Below the pieces are notes generated by a model. The model did not search any database. It saw only the letters and a program-made list of their open reading frames with translations, and was not told the DNA's origin. From positions 248,001 through 312,000 of the forward strand of contig NKJG01000004.1 of NCBI GenBank assembly GCA_002256395.1: 64,000 nucleotides of DNA. The letters are read 5' to 3'. The first letter of the stretch is position 1, and each line of letters begins with the position of its first letter. Position numbers and translations under genes: made by a program. Source of the DNA: Bacteroidetes bacterium B1(2017). Lineage in GTDB: Bacteria > Bacteroidota > Bacteroidia > UKL13-3. This document shows positions 26,258-35,882 of the stretch, piece by piece.

Positions 26258-26800
26258 ATGTCAAGTATACAAATAGCATCCGCACCTCCCGGCCTAGAAG
26301 GTCAGGGATTTTTTGCTACTACCTTTGAAAAAGCAGTAGGTTTGGCTCGAGCCAATTCTATTTGGCCATTACCATTTGCAACTTCTTGTTGCGGTATTGA
26401 GTTTATGGCTACCATGGCATCCAATTACGATTTGGCTAGATTTGGTTCAGAAAGAATTTCTTTCTCACCTCGTCAGGCAGATTTATTAATGGTTACAGGT
26501 ACTATTTCTAAAAAAATGGGTCCTGTATTACGCCAAGTTTATTTGCAAATGGCCGAACCAAGATGGGTTATTGCTGTTGGGGCTTGTGCCTCAAGTGGAG
26601 GTATTTTTGATACCTATTCTGTATTGCAAGGTATAGACAAAGTAATTCCTGTAGACGTTTATGTGCCAGGCTGCCCGCCTCGTCCAGAACAAATTATAGA
26701 TGGAATTACAAAAATTCAAGAGTTAGTTAAAACAGAACCTTTGCGTCGCAGAAACTCTGCAGAATACAAAGCATTAATGGCCTCTTACGGTATAGAATAA
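26258..26800 (+). CDS. nuoB: NADH-quinone oxidoreductase subunit B
   Basis: A 180-aa protein. Four Cys ligands for cluster N2 are visible: Cys44-Cys45 in ATSCCGIEF, Cys110 in VGACASSGG and Cys139 in VPGCPPRP. N2 passes electrons to the quinone in the peripheral arm. It overlaps nuoC by 1 nt. Confidence 0.96.
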   Translation: MSSIQIASAPPGLEGQGFFATTFEKAVGLARANSIWPLPFATSCCGIEFMATMASNYDLARFGSERISFSPRQADLLMVTGTISKKMGPVLRQVYLQMAEPRWVIAVGACASSGGIFDTYSVLQGIDKVIPVDVYVPGCPPRPEQIIDGITKIQELVKTEPLRRRNSAEYKALMASYGIE

Positions 26801-27306
26801 TGAGTGAAGTAAACAATGCCTACTTGCTAAAGGAATTGCAGGAGCAATTTTCCTCGGCTATTATTTCAGCAGAAGAACCTTATGGGTTGCTTACTATTGA
26901 ATTAGATAAAAACAGCATTCTTGCCGTTCTTGAATATCTTTACAATCATCCAGTGGTACAAATGCAATTCTTAACAGATGTATGCGGTATTCATAATCCG
27001 GATAATAAAGGAAAAGAATTAGGTGCCATTTACCACTTACACAGTTTTGTGAATAATATTCGCCTGCGTGTAAAATGCTTTATGCCAATTGAAACACCAG
27101 AGATAAGTAGCATTACATCTTTATACGATGCGGCAAACTGGCAAGAAAGAGAAACCTTTGATTTTTACGGGATAATTTTCACCGGGCATCCAAACTTGAA
27201 GCGTATTTTAAACGTAGATGAAATGGATTATTTCCCAATGAGAAAAGAATATCCACTAGAAGATCAAACTAGAACCGACAAAAACGATAACTATTTTGGA
27301 AGGTAA
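26800..27306 (+). CDS. nuoC: NADH-quinone oxidoreductase subunit C
   Basis: A 168-aa protein with the 30-kDa subunit signature ERETFDFYGIIFTGHPNLKRI and C-terminal YPLEDQTRTDK. It is a separate protein here, not fused to NuoD as in E. coli. It lies in the connecting module of complex I. Confidence 0.95.
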   Translation: MSEVNNAYLLKELQEQFSSAIISAEEPYGLLTIELDKNSILAVLEYLYNHPVVQMQFLTDVCGIHNPDNKGKELGAIYHLHSFVNNIRLRVKCFMPIETPEISSITSLYDAANWQERETFDFYGIIFTGHPNLKRILNVDEMDYFPMRKEYPLEDQTRTDKNDNYFGR

Positions 27307-27310
27307 GAGC

Positions 27311-28507
27311 ATGGAAAATACAATTAATCAATACGATTATAAACCAGAGTATACCACTCTAAACTTAGGGCCTACACATCCTGCTACACATGGTATTTTT
27401 CAGAATATTCTAACCATGGATGGTGAGATAATTGTAAATGCCGAACAGACTTGCGGATACATCCACCGTGCATTTGAAAAAATTGCCGAACATCGTCCTT
27501 TCTATCAAATAACACCTTTAACAGATAGGTTAAACTATTGCTCTTCTCCAATTAATAATATGGGTTGGCACATGACAGTTGAAAAACTGCTAGGTGTAGA
27601 AACTCCAAAACGTGTAGATTACATGCGCGTTATTATTATGGAGTTGGCTCGTATTTCAGACCATTTGGTTTGTAATTCGGTAATTGGTGTGGATGTGGGA
27701 GCATTAACAGGTTTTACCTACGTGTTTCAATGGCGCGAAAAAATCTACGATATTTTTGAAGAAGTATGTGGTGCTCGTTTAACTACGAATATTGGTAGAA
27801 TAGGTGGAATGGAAAGAGATTTCTCTCCAGCTTGTATTCAAAAAATTAGAGACTTCTTGAGAGAGTTTCCTGCTGCCTTAAGAGAATTTACAAATTTATT
27901 AGAGCGCAACCGTATTTTTATGGACAGAACCATTGGTACTGGCCCTATTAGCACCGAGCGCGCCTTAAAATATGGGTTTACTGGTCCCAATTTAAGAGCT
28001 ACAGGTTTAGATTATGATGTAAGGGCTATGAACCCATACAGCAGCTACCAAGATTTTGATTTTATCATTCCAGTTGGTATCAACGGTGATACGTATGATA
28101 GGTTTATGGTTCGCCAACAAGAAATGTGGGAGAGTTATAAAATTATCACCCAAGCGATAGAGAATTTGCCTGAAGGAAAGTTTTTTGCTGAAGTTCCAGA
28201 ATTTTACTTGCCTCCAAAACAAGAAGTGTATAGTAACATGGAAGCCTTAATTTGGCATTTTAAAATTGTTATGGGCGAAGGCGAGGTTCCAGTTGGCGAG
28301 GTTTATAATAGTGTTGAAGGTGGTAATGGTGAATTAGGGTTTTACTTAGTGAGTGATGGTGGCAGAGCGGCTTACCGCTTACACTTCCGTCGTCCTAGTT
28401 TTATTTATTACCAAGCCTATCCAGAAATGATTAAAGGTTCAACCCTTAGTGATGCTATTGTTACCATGAGTAGCATGAACGTTATCGCAGGTGAATTGGA
28501 TGGATAA
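27311..28507 (+). CDS. nuoD: NADH-quinone oxidoreductase subunit D
   Basis: A 398-aa protein read from ATG 27311. LNLGPTHPATHGIFQ near the N terminus and RIGGMERDFS are the 49-kDa subunit signatures; His and Tyr residues of the quinone cavity lie in these blocks. It forms the quinone site with NuoB. It starts 4 nt after nuoC. Confidence 0.96.
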   Translation: MENTINQYDYKPEYTTLNLGPTHPATHGIFQNILTMDGEIIVNAEQTCGYIHRAFEKIAEHRPFYQITPLTDRLNYCSSPINNMGWHMTVEKLLGVETPKRVDYMRVIIMELARISDHLVCNSVIGVDVGALTGFTYVFQWREKIYDIFEEVCGARLTTNIGRIGGMERDFSPACIQKIRDFLREFPAALREFTNLLERNRIFMDRTIGTGPISTERALKYGFTGPNLRATGLDYDVRAMNPYSSYQDFDFIIPVGINGDTYDRFMVRQQEMWESYKIITQAIENLPEGKFFAEVPEFYLPPKQEVYSNMEALIWHFKIVMGEGEVPVGEVYNSVEGGNGELGFYLVSDGGRAAYRLHFRRPSFIYYQAYPEMIKGSTLSDAIVTMSSMNVIAGELDG

Positions 28508-28572
28508 GTCCTTGGACCATAGTGGATAGACCAAAGTAATTAGAAGATTAAAGAAAAAATATCAAACAGGAT

Positions 28573-29109
28573 ATGACAGATAGTAAGTTTAGCGAAGAAA
28601 CCTTAGCATTGGCAAATAAGATTATTGCTCGTTATCCGGAAGGAAAACAGAAATCGGCATTAATTCCATTGCTTCATTTGGCTCAGGCCGAATTTGAAGG
28701 ATGGTTAAGTCCAGAAACCATGCAATATGTGGCTTCTCTTTTACATATTCATGAAGTTGAAGTGTATGAAGTAGCTTCGTTTTATTCGATGTTTAATTTA
28801 AAACCAGTTGGTAAATGTTTAATAGAAGTTTGCCGCACAAGCAGCTGCTGGTTGCGTGGTGCAAATGAAATTATTGAGCACATAGAAAAGAAATTAGGCA
28901 TTAAAGAAGGTGAAACCACTGCAGATGGAATGTTTACTCTTAAATCTGTTGAATGCCTTGGTAGTTGTGGTACTGCGCCTATGATGATGATTGGTGCTCA
29001 ATACCACGAAAACCTAACCCACGATAAAGTAGATGGAATTTTAGACCATCATAAGGGTGACAATAAAAGAAAGACCTATTTAGACAACGTAGTGATTGAC
29101 AAATATTAA
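28573..29109 (+). CDS. nuoE: NADH-quinone oxidoreductase subunit E
   Basis: A 178-aa thioredoxin-like [2Fe-2S] subunit. Cys87 and Cys92 (VCRTSSC) and Cys128 and Cys132 (ECLGSC) ligate cluster N1a. It is part of the NADH-oxidising module with NuoF and NuoG. It is separated from nuoD by 65 nt that contain another CCATAG-type word (ACCATAGTGGATAGACC). Confidence 0.95.
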   Translation: MTDSKFSEETLALANKIIARYPEGKQKSALIPLLHLAQAEFEGWLSPETMQYVASLLHIHEVEVYEVASFYSMFNLKPVGKCLIEVCRTSSCWLRGANEIIEHIEKKLGIKEGETTADGMFTLKSVECLGSCGTAPMMMIGAQYHENLTHDKVDGILDHHKGDNKRKTYLDNVVIDKY

Positions 29110-29113
29110 TCGC

Positions 29114-30457
29114 ATGGGCAAAAAGTTATTATTAGAACATGATCATGTTCCCGGAATTCAGGGTTATGAAGTGTATCGCAAGCATGGTGGCTATGCATCT
29201 GTAGAAAAAGCCATAAAAACCATGAGCCCTGAGGCTTTGGTAGAAGAAGTTAAAAAATCGGGTTTGAGAGGCCGCGGTGGTGCTGGTTTTCCAACGGGTA
29301 TGAAGTGGAGCTTTTTGGCTAAGCCCGAAGGTGTTCCTAGATATTTAGTTTGTAATGCCGACGAGAGTGAGCCAGGTACATTTAAAGACCGTTATTTAAT
29401 GTCGCGTATTCCTCATATTCTTGTGGAGGGTATGATTACATCGAGCTTTGCTTTAGGTGTAAATACAGCTTTTATTTATATTAGAGGTGAGTATTATTAT
29501 GTTGCTAATATTTTAGAAAAAGCAATTTCCGAAGCCTACGCAAATGGTTGGTTAGGTAAAAATATTTTAGGCACAGGTTACAATTTGGATTTACATGTTC
29601 AAATTGGTGCAGGTGCTTATATCTGTGGTGAGGAAACAGCCTTGCTTGAAAGCTTAGAGGGTAAAAGAGGAAATCCAAGAATTAAACCTCCATTCCCGGC
29701 AATAGCAGGTTTATATGGTTGTCCAACGGTGGTTAATAATGTTGAAACCTTAGCTGCTGTTCCATTTATTGTAAATTATGGTGGTGATGCTTATGCTCAA
29801 ATAGGTATTGGAAAATCTGCAGGTACCAAATTAATTTCTGCTTCGGGCCATATTAATAAGCCTGGGATATACGAAATTGAAATGGGTATTACCGTTGAAG
29901 ATTTTATTTATAGTGAAGAATATTGTGGTGGAATCTTAAATGGTAAAAAATTAAAAGCTGTTGTAGCTGGTGGTTCTTCTGTGCCTGTTTTGCCTGCCGA
30001 CAAAATTTTGAATTTAGCTAATGGCGAAAAACGTTTGATGAGTTATGAAAGCTTATCGGATGGCGGATTTGCTGGTGGTACCATGTTGGGTTCTGGAGGT
30101 TTTATTGTAATGGATGAAACAACAAGCATCGTAGAAAATTTATTTACGTTTGCTCGTTTCTACCATCACGAGAGCTGCGGCCAATGTAGCCCTTGCCGCG
30201 AAGGAACTGCTTGGATGGAGAAAATTCTTCACAAGATTATGGATGGTCATGGAACCTTGGCAGATATTGATTTGCTATGGGAAATTCAAAGCAAGATTGA
30301 AGGTAATACCATTTGCCCACTTGGTGATGCAGCTGCATGGCCAGTAGCAAGTGCTATTCGTCATTTCCGCTCCGAATTTGAAGAGTATGTAAGCAATCCA
30401 AATGGAGTTAAGAAAAATCGTCATTACGATACAACACATAATTTAGGTAACGCATAA
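29114..30457 (+). CDS. nuoF: NADH-quinone oxidoreductase subunit F
   Basis: A 447-aa protein read from ATG 29114, 4 nt after nuoE. NADH-binding [13 protein letters not shown] (about 50-62), FMN-binding [12 protein letters not shown] and [20 protein letters not shown], and the cluster N3 ligands in [12 protein letters not shown] with a distal Cys in NTICPLGD are all present. This is the site of NADH oxidation. Confidence 0.96.
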   Translation: MGKKLLLEHDHVPGIQGYEVYRKHGGYASVEKAIKTMSPEALVEEVKKSGLRGRGGAGFPTGMKWSFLAKPEGVPRYLVCNADESEPGTFKDRYLMSRIPHILVEGMITSSFALGVNTAFIYIRGEYYYVANILEKAISEAYANGWLGKNILGTGYNLDLHVQIGAGAYICGEETALLESLEGKRGNPRIKPPFPAIAGLYGCPTVVNNVETLAAVPFIVNYGGDAYAQIGIGKSAGTKLISASGHINKPGIYEIEMGITVEDFIYSEEYCGGILNGKKLKAVVAGGSSVPVLPADKILNLANGEKRLMSYESLSDGGFAGGTMLGSGGFIVMDETTSIVENLFTFARFYHHESCGQCSPCREGTAWMEKILHKIMDGHGTLADIDLLWEIQSKIEGNTICPLGDAAAWPVASAIRHFRSEFEEYVSNPNGVKKNRHYDTTHNLGNA

Positions 30458-30506
30458 TTAACGAGTGCTAGTTTTTTAGAACTTAGCAAATAGAAAGATT
30501 TGAACA

Positions 30507-31484
30507 ATGGCAAAAGTAACAATAGACGGTAGATTTATTGAAGTTCCAGATGGAACCACAATTCTTCAGGCTGCAAGAATGATAGGGCCGGAGGTAGCTC
30601 CACCTACCATGTGCTATTACAGCAAACTAAAAACCAGTGGTGGGTATTGCAGAACCTGTTTGGTAGAAGTTACCAAGGGTTCAGAAAAAGACCCAAGGCC
30701 TATGCCTAAACTGGTTGCCTCGTGCCGCACATCTGTAATGGATGGCATGGAAGTAGGTAATAATACTTCCGTAAAAGTTAGAGAAGCGCGTAAGGGTGTG
30801 GTTGAGTTTTTATTATTAAACCATCCATTAGATTGCCCTATTTGCGACCAAGCAGGTGAGTGCCATTTGCAAGACCTTTCATACGAGCATGGTTCAAGCA
30901 AAACTAGAACAGATTTTGAACGCCGCACCTTTGATAAAATAAATATTGGTGAGAAGATTCAATTACACATGACTCGCTGTATACTTTGCTACCGTTGCGT
31001 TAAGGTGGCGAACCAAATTACAGATGGTAGGGTTCATGGAGTAATGAATAGAGGTGATCATTCAGAAATTTCGACCTATGTTGAGCAAGCTATTGATAAC
31101 GATTTCTCTGGAAACGTAATTGATGTTTGCCCTGTAGGTGCCTTAACAGATAAAACATTTAGATTTAAAAGTAGAGTATGGTTTACCAAACCTATGCAAG
31201 CTCACAGAAATTGTGATAAATGCTGTGGTAAAGTTAACCTTTGGTATAAAGGAGAAGAGGTTCTTAGAGTTACTGGTAGAAAAGACCAGTGGGGTGAAGT
31301 GGAAGAATTTATCTGTAATACGTGCCGATTTGATAAGAAAAATACGAGCGATTGGACTATTGAAGGACCAACTGCTATCGACCGTCATTCAGTTATTTCG
31401 GCTAACCACTACGAGGTGTTCAAAAAGCCAACTGAATTTAAAATCAACGAAATTAAACCACTATCCATTCAGGAAGGAAAATAA
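30507..31484 (+). CDS. nuoG: NADH-quinone oxidoreductase subunit G, short form
   Basis: A 325-aa protein. It has an N-terminal ferredoxin domain (Cys of MCYYSKLKTSGGYCRTC), a His-Cys [4Fe-4S] segment (HPLDCPICDQAGEC), a cluster pair (RCILCYRCV … CPVGAL) and a last Cys set (NCDKCCGK … CNTC). The protein then ends about 40 residues later. The roughly 500-residue molybdopterin-oxidoreductase-like domain of E. coli NuoG is missing. Since nuoH starts 2 nt downstream, this looks like a native short form and not a frameshift. Confidence 0.92.
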   Translation: MAKVTIDGRFIEVPDGTTILQAARMIGPEVAPPTMCYYSKLKTSGGYCRTCLVEVTKGSEKDPRPMPKLVASCRTSVMDGMEVGNNTSVKVREARKGVVEFLLLNHPLDCPICDQAGECHLQDLSYEHGSSKTRTDFERRTFDKINIGEKIQLHMTRCILCYRCVKVANQITDGRVHGVMNRGDHSEISTYVEQAIDNDFSGNVIDVCPVGALTDKTFRFKSRVWFTKPMQAHRNCDKCCGKVNLWYKGEEVLRVTGRKDQWGEVEEFICNTCRFDKKNTSDWTIEGPTAIDRHSVISANHYEVFKKPTEFKINEIKPLSIQEGK

Positions 31485-31486
31485 GT

Positions 31487-32512
31487 ATGAGTATAGTTGT
31501 ATTTAAAGCCATTTTGGTATTGTTACTGTTTCTTGTAAGTCTTGGTATTGCTGCTTATAGCACCTATGCCGAGCGTAAAGTAGCTGCCTTTTTGCAAGAT
31601 CGTATTGGTCCAGATAGAGCGGGTCCATTTGGTTTGCTTCAGCCTATTGCAGATGGAGTAAAAATGTTTTTGAAAGAAGAAATTATTCCAACCGTTTCTG
31701 ATAAGTTATTATTTATTGCTGGCCCAAGTATGTTTATGCTAACAGCATTAATGACCTCTGCGGTTATTCCTTGGGGTAAGCCATTAGAATTTGGAGGCCA
31801 GGTTTATGCCTTACAAGTGGCCGATATTAATATTGGTATCTTATACATTATGGGTGTTGTATCTTTAGGTGTATATGGTATTATGATTGGTGGTTGGGCT
31901 TCAAACAATAAGTTTGCATTACTTGGAGCTATTAGAGCAAGTAGCCAAATGATTAGCTATGAATTAGCTATGGGTATGAGTGTAATTGCACTTTTACTTA
32001 TGACAGATGGTTCTTTGAGTTTGAACGCAATTGTTGAAAGCCAAAAAGGATTCCATTGGAATGTAATTTATCAGCCTGTAGCCTTTATCATCTTCTTAGT
32101 TTGTGCGTTTGCCGAAACCAACCGTACTCCATTTGATTTACCTGAATCTGAATCGGAACTTATTGGTGGTTTTCATACCGAGTATTCAAGTATGAAATTG
32201 GGCTTATATTTATTTGGTGAGTACATTAATATGTTTATCTCATCGGCCGTAATTTCTTGCTTATTCTTTGGTGGCTATAATTTCCCTGGTATAGATTATT
32301 TAGGAACTATCATGCCTGCCAATTTGGTAAGCTTAATAAGTGTAGCTGTATTATTTGCTAAAATATTCTTCTTTATTTTCTTCTTTATGTGGGTTCGTTG
32401 GACCATCCCAAGATTCCGCTACGACCAGCTAATGCGCTTAGGCTGGCAAGTATTAATGCCAATTTCTATTATTAATGTATTAGTAACTGGTGCTATCTTA
32501 ACTTTTTTGTAA
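31487..32512 (+). CDS. nuoH: NADH-quinone oxidoreductase subunit H
   Basis: A 341-aa protein with eight or so membrane helices. The signature AERKVAAFLQDRIGPDRAGPFGLLQPIADG (read as two blocks) and AETNRTPFDLPESESELIGG mark NuoH/ND1, which lines the quinone entry tunnel and links the two arms. Confidence 0.96.
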   Translation: MSIVVFKAILVLLLFLVSLGIAAYSTYAERKVAAFLQDRIGPDRAGPFGLLQPIADGVKMFLKEEIIPTVSDKLLFIAGPSMFMLTALMTSAVIPWGKPLEFGGQVYALQVADINIGILYIMGVVSLGVYGIMIGGWASNNKFALLGAIRASSQMISYELAMGMSVIALLLMTDGSLSLNAIVESQKGFHWNVIYQPVAFIIFLVCAFAETNRTPFDLPESESELIGGFHTEYSSMKLGLYLFGEYINMFISSAVISCLFFGGYNFPGIDYLGTIMPANLVSLISVAVLFAKIFFFIFFFMWVRWTIPRFRYDQLMRLGWQVLMPISIINVLVTGAILTFL

Positions 32513-32537
32513 ACTAATTTTTTGAACCTAAGCATTT

Positions 32538-33068
32538 ATGCAATTAACCAATAGATCTAAAGTAGTAACTAAACCAGAAATGACTTTTGTAGAAAAGTTA
32601 TATCTCCCTGCTATTGTCTCTGGTTTGGCGATAACCATTAAGCACCTTTTTAAGAAAAAGGCTACCTTAAAATATCCTGAAGTAACCAGAGAATTTGCAC
32701 CGGTTTATAGAGGCATGCACGTGTTAAAACGCGATGAACAAGGCAGAGAAAATTGTACAGCCTGTGGTTTGTGCGCAGTATCATGTCCTGCCGAAGCCAT
32801 TACCATGGATGCAGCCGAACGTAAAAAAGGCGAAGAGCATTTATACCGCGAAGAAAAATACGCTGCCAAATACGAGATTAATATGTTGCGTTGCATCTAC
32901 TGCGGTTTATGCGAAGAAGCTTGCCCTAAAGATGCCATTTACCTAACAGATAGAATTGTTCCTTCTGAATATTCAAGAGGAGAGTTTGTGTTTGGTAAAG
33001 ATATGCTAGTAGAAAAAGTTGATCAACGAATTGACATTAGCAAAAGGAAAAAGAATTATACCATTTAA
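32538..33068 (+). CDS. nuoI: NADH-quinone oxidoreductase subunit I
   Basis: A 176-aa protein with two [4Fe-4S] motifs, CTACGLCAVSCPAEAI and CIYCGLCEEACPKDAI, the N6a and N6b clusters that carry electrons to N2. The N-terminal helix packs on the membrane. It lies between nuoH and nuoJ. Confidence 0.96.
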   Translation: MQLTNRSKVVTKPEMTFVEKLYLPAIVSGLAITIKHLFKKKATLKYPEVTREFAPVYRGMHVLKRDEQGRENCTACGLCAVSCPAEAITMDAAERKKGEEHLYREEKYAAKYEINMLRCIYCGLCEEACPKDAIYLTDRIVPSEYSRGEFVFGKDMLVEKVDQRIDISKRKKNYTI

Positions 33069-33104
33069 TCTGTTTCTAATAAACAGTCACCCTAAGAAAA
33101 CCCA

Positions 33105-33608
33105 ATGATGAGTAGTCAGTTAATATTTTTTATGCTTGCAGCGCTCTCTATACTAAGTGCGTTGTTTGTGGTATTCTCCAAAAGTCCAATCTACAGTGTG
33201 TTGTGGCTTATTGTTTGCTTTTTCTCCATAGCTGGGCATTATGTTATGCTTAATGCTCAATTTTTGGCAATTGTTCACATAATTGTATACGCTGGAGCCA
33301 TCATGGTGTTAATGTTGTTTACAGTAATGTTGCTGAACCTAAACAAAGAATCGGAGCCACATAAATCTATTTTATATAAAGGTGCTGCCGTTATTACTGG
33401 CGGTATGATGATGTTAGTTTTGTTGGCAGCTATGCGCTCTACTCAATTAACAACGTATGTAGCACCAACCAGAACGGATGTAGGTTTTGTGCAAAATGTA
33501 GGCTTGAAACTCTTTACAGATTTTCTTCTTCCATTTGAAATGACATCTGTTTTATTTATAGCTGCCATGATTGGTGCAGTTGTATTAGCTAAAAAGGAGG
33601 TACACTAA
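33105..33608 (+). CDS. nuoJ: NADH-quinone oxidoreductase subunit J
   Basis: A 167-aa membrane protein with five helices. [28 protein letters not shown] (read as two blocks) is the conserved TM3 region of NuoJ/ND6, with its pi-bulge. Two ATG codons in tandem (33105 and 33108) are possible starts. It overlaps nuoK by 1 nt. Confidence 0.95.
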   Translation: MMSSQLIFFMLAALSILSALFVVFSKSPIYSVLWLIVCFFSIAGHYVMLNAQFLAIVHIIVYAGAIMVLMLFTVMLLNLNKESEPHKSILYKGAAVITGGMMMLVLLAAMRSTQLTTYVAPTRTDVGFVQNVGLKLFTDFLLPFEMTSVLFIAAMIGAVVLAKKEVH

Positions 33609-33931
33609 TGAATAACGTAGTAGAACAAGCAAACCCACAAAATTGGTACTTGCTATTAAGTACCATCCTGTTTTCAATAGGAGTTATGGGCGTATTAATG
33701 CGTAGAAATGCATTAATTATTTTAATGTGTGTTGAGCTTATGCTTAACTCAGTAAACCTTTTGTTGGTTAGTTTTTCGGCCTATGCCGGCAATACAGAAG
33801 GACAAGTTTTTGTGTTTTTCATAATGGTGGTGGCTGCGGCAGAAGTGGCTGTGGGCTTGGCTTTGTTGGTAAGCATTTATCGCAATATTGGCACCACAGA
33901 TATTGATGTACTTAGTAAATTAAAATGGTAG
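33608..33931 (+). CDS. nuoK: NADH-quinone oxidoreductase subunit K
   Basis: A 107-aa protein with three membrane helices. [17 protein letters not shown] holds the conserved membrane Glu of NuoK/ND4L, and a second acidic residue follows in [11 protein letters not shown]. Both are part of the proton path. Confidence 0.95.
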   Translation: MNNVVEQANPQNWYLLLSTILFSIGVMGVLMRRNALIILMCVELMLNSVNLLLVSFSAYAGNTEGQVFVFFIMVVAAAEVAVGLALLVSIYRNIGTTDIDVLSKLKW

Positions 33932-33953
33932 GAGAATTCAAAGAAATTACGCA

Positions 33954-35882
33954 ATGGATAACTTTTTAGAACTTACAAATTTGATTACCCCTGCCAGCCT
34001 GCTTGCATTATTCCCTCTTTTGGGATTCTTTGTAACAGCTTTATTTGGTAAACAATTAAAACATGCCAGCGGCTGGATTGCCAGTGGTATGATACTCGTT
34101 TCCTTTTTGATTTCGGTATACTTATTCCTAAACCTACCTGCCGAATCGGTTCTTAACTTTAACCTAATGGATTGGATGAAATGGGGAACCGTTAATCTAT
34201 CTTTTGGTATTTTAATAGATCACCTTTCAATAGTAATGCTATTAGTGGTTACAGGTATTGGATTCTTAATTCATCTATACTCTATTGGCTATATGCACCA
34301 CGACGAAGGTTTTAGCAGATTCTTCTCTTATCTAAATCTGTTTATCTTCTTTATGTTGGTTTTGGTAATGGGCAATAGTTACCTAGTTATGTTTATTGGC
34401 TGGGAAGGTGTTGGTTTATGCTCTTACCTATTAATTGGTTTTTGGTTCAAAAACGACTCGTATAATGATGCCGCTAAAAAGGCATTTATTATGAATAGAA
34501 TTGGCGATTTAGGTTTCTTAGTTGCAATGTTCTTTATGTTGTTTTACTTTGGCGGGTTAGATTTTACAACTGTTAATGCAGCTGCTCAAACATTGCCAAT
34601 TAACAATATGCTTATTGTTGCTGTTACCTTATTATTATTTGTAGGTGCTATGGGTAAGAGTGCTCAAATTCCTTTGTACACTTGGTTGCCAGATGCCATG
34701 GCGGGTCCAACTCCAGTATCTGCATTAATTCACGCAGCTACCATGGTTACCGCTGGTATTTATATGATTTGTCGTTCAAATATTTTGTTTGCAATGGCTC
34801 CGCACACCATGGATGTGGTAATGTGGGTAGGTGTTGCTACCTCATTATTTGCAGCGGTAATTGGTGTGAAACAAAACGATATCAAGAAAGTATTGGCTTA
34901 TTCAACCGTTTCGCAATTAGGTTTAATGTTTGCCGCTCTTGGAATGGGTGCTTTTGAAAGTGGAATGTTTCATGTGGTTACACATGCGTTCTTTAAAGCT
35001 CTTTTATTCTTAGGTGCTGGTAGCGTAATACACGCAATGGGTGGAGAGCAAGATGTAAGACAAATGGGTGGTTTAAGGAAGTATATTAAAATAACTGCCA
35101 TAACCTTCTTAATCGGAACAATAGCTATTTCGGGTATTCCTCCTTTGGCTGGTTTCTTCTCAAAAGACGAAATTTTAGCAGCAGCTTATAATTCTCATAA
35201 AGAAGTTTGGGTATTGCTTAGCATTAGCTCAATGATTACTGCATTTTATATGTTTAGAGTTTTCTTCTTAACCTTTAGCTCAAGCTTCCGCGGCACAGAA
35301 GAACAAAAACATCATTTGCACGAATCGCCTTGGACAATGACAGTGCCTTTAACCATTTTAGCTGTATTAGCTGCTTTTGCAGGCCTATTGGGATTGCCAG
35401 CTGTAATTAGCCAAACGCATTTATTTGGTGCCTATTTAAAACCTGTATTCGAAGGTTCTAAAGCATTTTTAGGAGAAGCACACGAAGCAGACCATGGCAC
35501 AGAATTAATGCTTATGGGAATTGCCTTTTTAGCTGCAGTTATAAGTTTGGGTGTAGCTTGGAATTTTTATATATCCTCCAAAGTTGTTCCTGAACCAGAT
35601 TCAGAAACAAAAGGATTTGCAAAATGGGTTGCCAACAAATTCTATATCGATGAGTTTTATACTACCGTTATCGTAAAACCTATTATGGTTATGAGCGATA
35701 TCTTCTTTGTATTAATCGATAAATTAATAGTTGATTTAATTGTTATGGCTGCCGCATGGATTGTAGGCTTTACAGGTAAAACCATTCGTTTGGTTCAAAC
35801 CGGTAATACTGGGCTCTATATATTTTTGATGGTAATTGGAATGATGGTTTTAATGTTTATTCAATTGGTGTATCATGCTTAG
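33954..35882 (+). CDS. nuoL: NADH-quinone oxidoreductase subunit L
   Basis: A 642-aa antiporter-like subunit with about 16 helices. MFIGWEGVGLCSYLLIGFWF holds the conserved TM5 Glu; PLYTWLPDAMAGPTPVSALIHAATMVTAG and AHAFFKALLFLGAGSVIHA-type blocks follow. The C terminus includes the long lateral helix region. It overlaps nuoM by 8 nt. Confidence 0.96.
   Translation: MDNFLELTNLITPASLLALFPLLGFFVTALFGKQLKHASGWIASGMILVSFLISVYLFLNLPAESVLNFNLMDWMKWGTVNLSFGILIDHLSIVMLLVVTGIGFLIHLYSIGYMHHDEGFSRFFSYLNLFIFFMLVLVMGNSYLVMFIGWEGVGLCSYLLIGFWFKNDSYNDAAKKAFIMNRIGDLGFLVAMFFMLFYFGGLDFTTVNAAAQTLPINNMLIVAVTLLLFVGAMGKSAQIPLYTWLPDAMAGPTPVSALIHAATMVTAGIYMICRSNILFAMAPHTMDVVMWVGVATSLFAAVIGVKQNDIKKVLAYSTVSQLGLMFAALGMGAFESGMFHVVTHAFFKALLFLGAGSVIHAMGGEQDVRQMGGLRKYIKITAITFLIGTIAISGIPPLAGFFSKDEILAAAYNSHKEVWVLLSISSMITAFYMFRVFFLTFSSSFRGTEEQKHHLHESPWTMTVPLTILAVLAAFAGLLGLPAVISQTHLFGAYLKPVFEGSKAFLGEAHEADHGTELMLMGIAFLAAVISLGVAWNFYISSKVVPEPDSETKGFAKWVANKFYIDEFYTTVIVKPIMVMSDIFFVLIDKLIVDLIVMAAAWIVGFTGKTIRLVQTGNTGLYIFLMVIGMMVLMFIQLVYHA

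Noticed and set aside
30507..31486. Frameshifted or truncated NuoG
   Set aside because: Only 2 nt separate its stop codon from nuoH, so there is no room for a lost domain and no decayed coding sequence.
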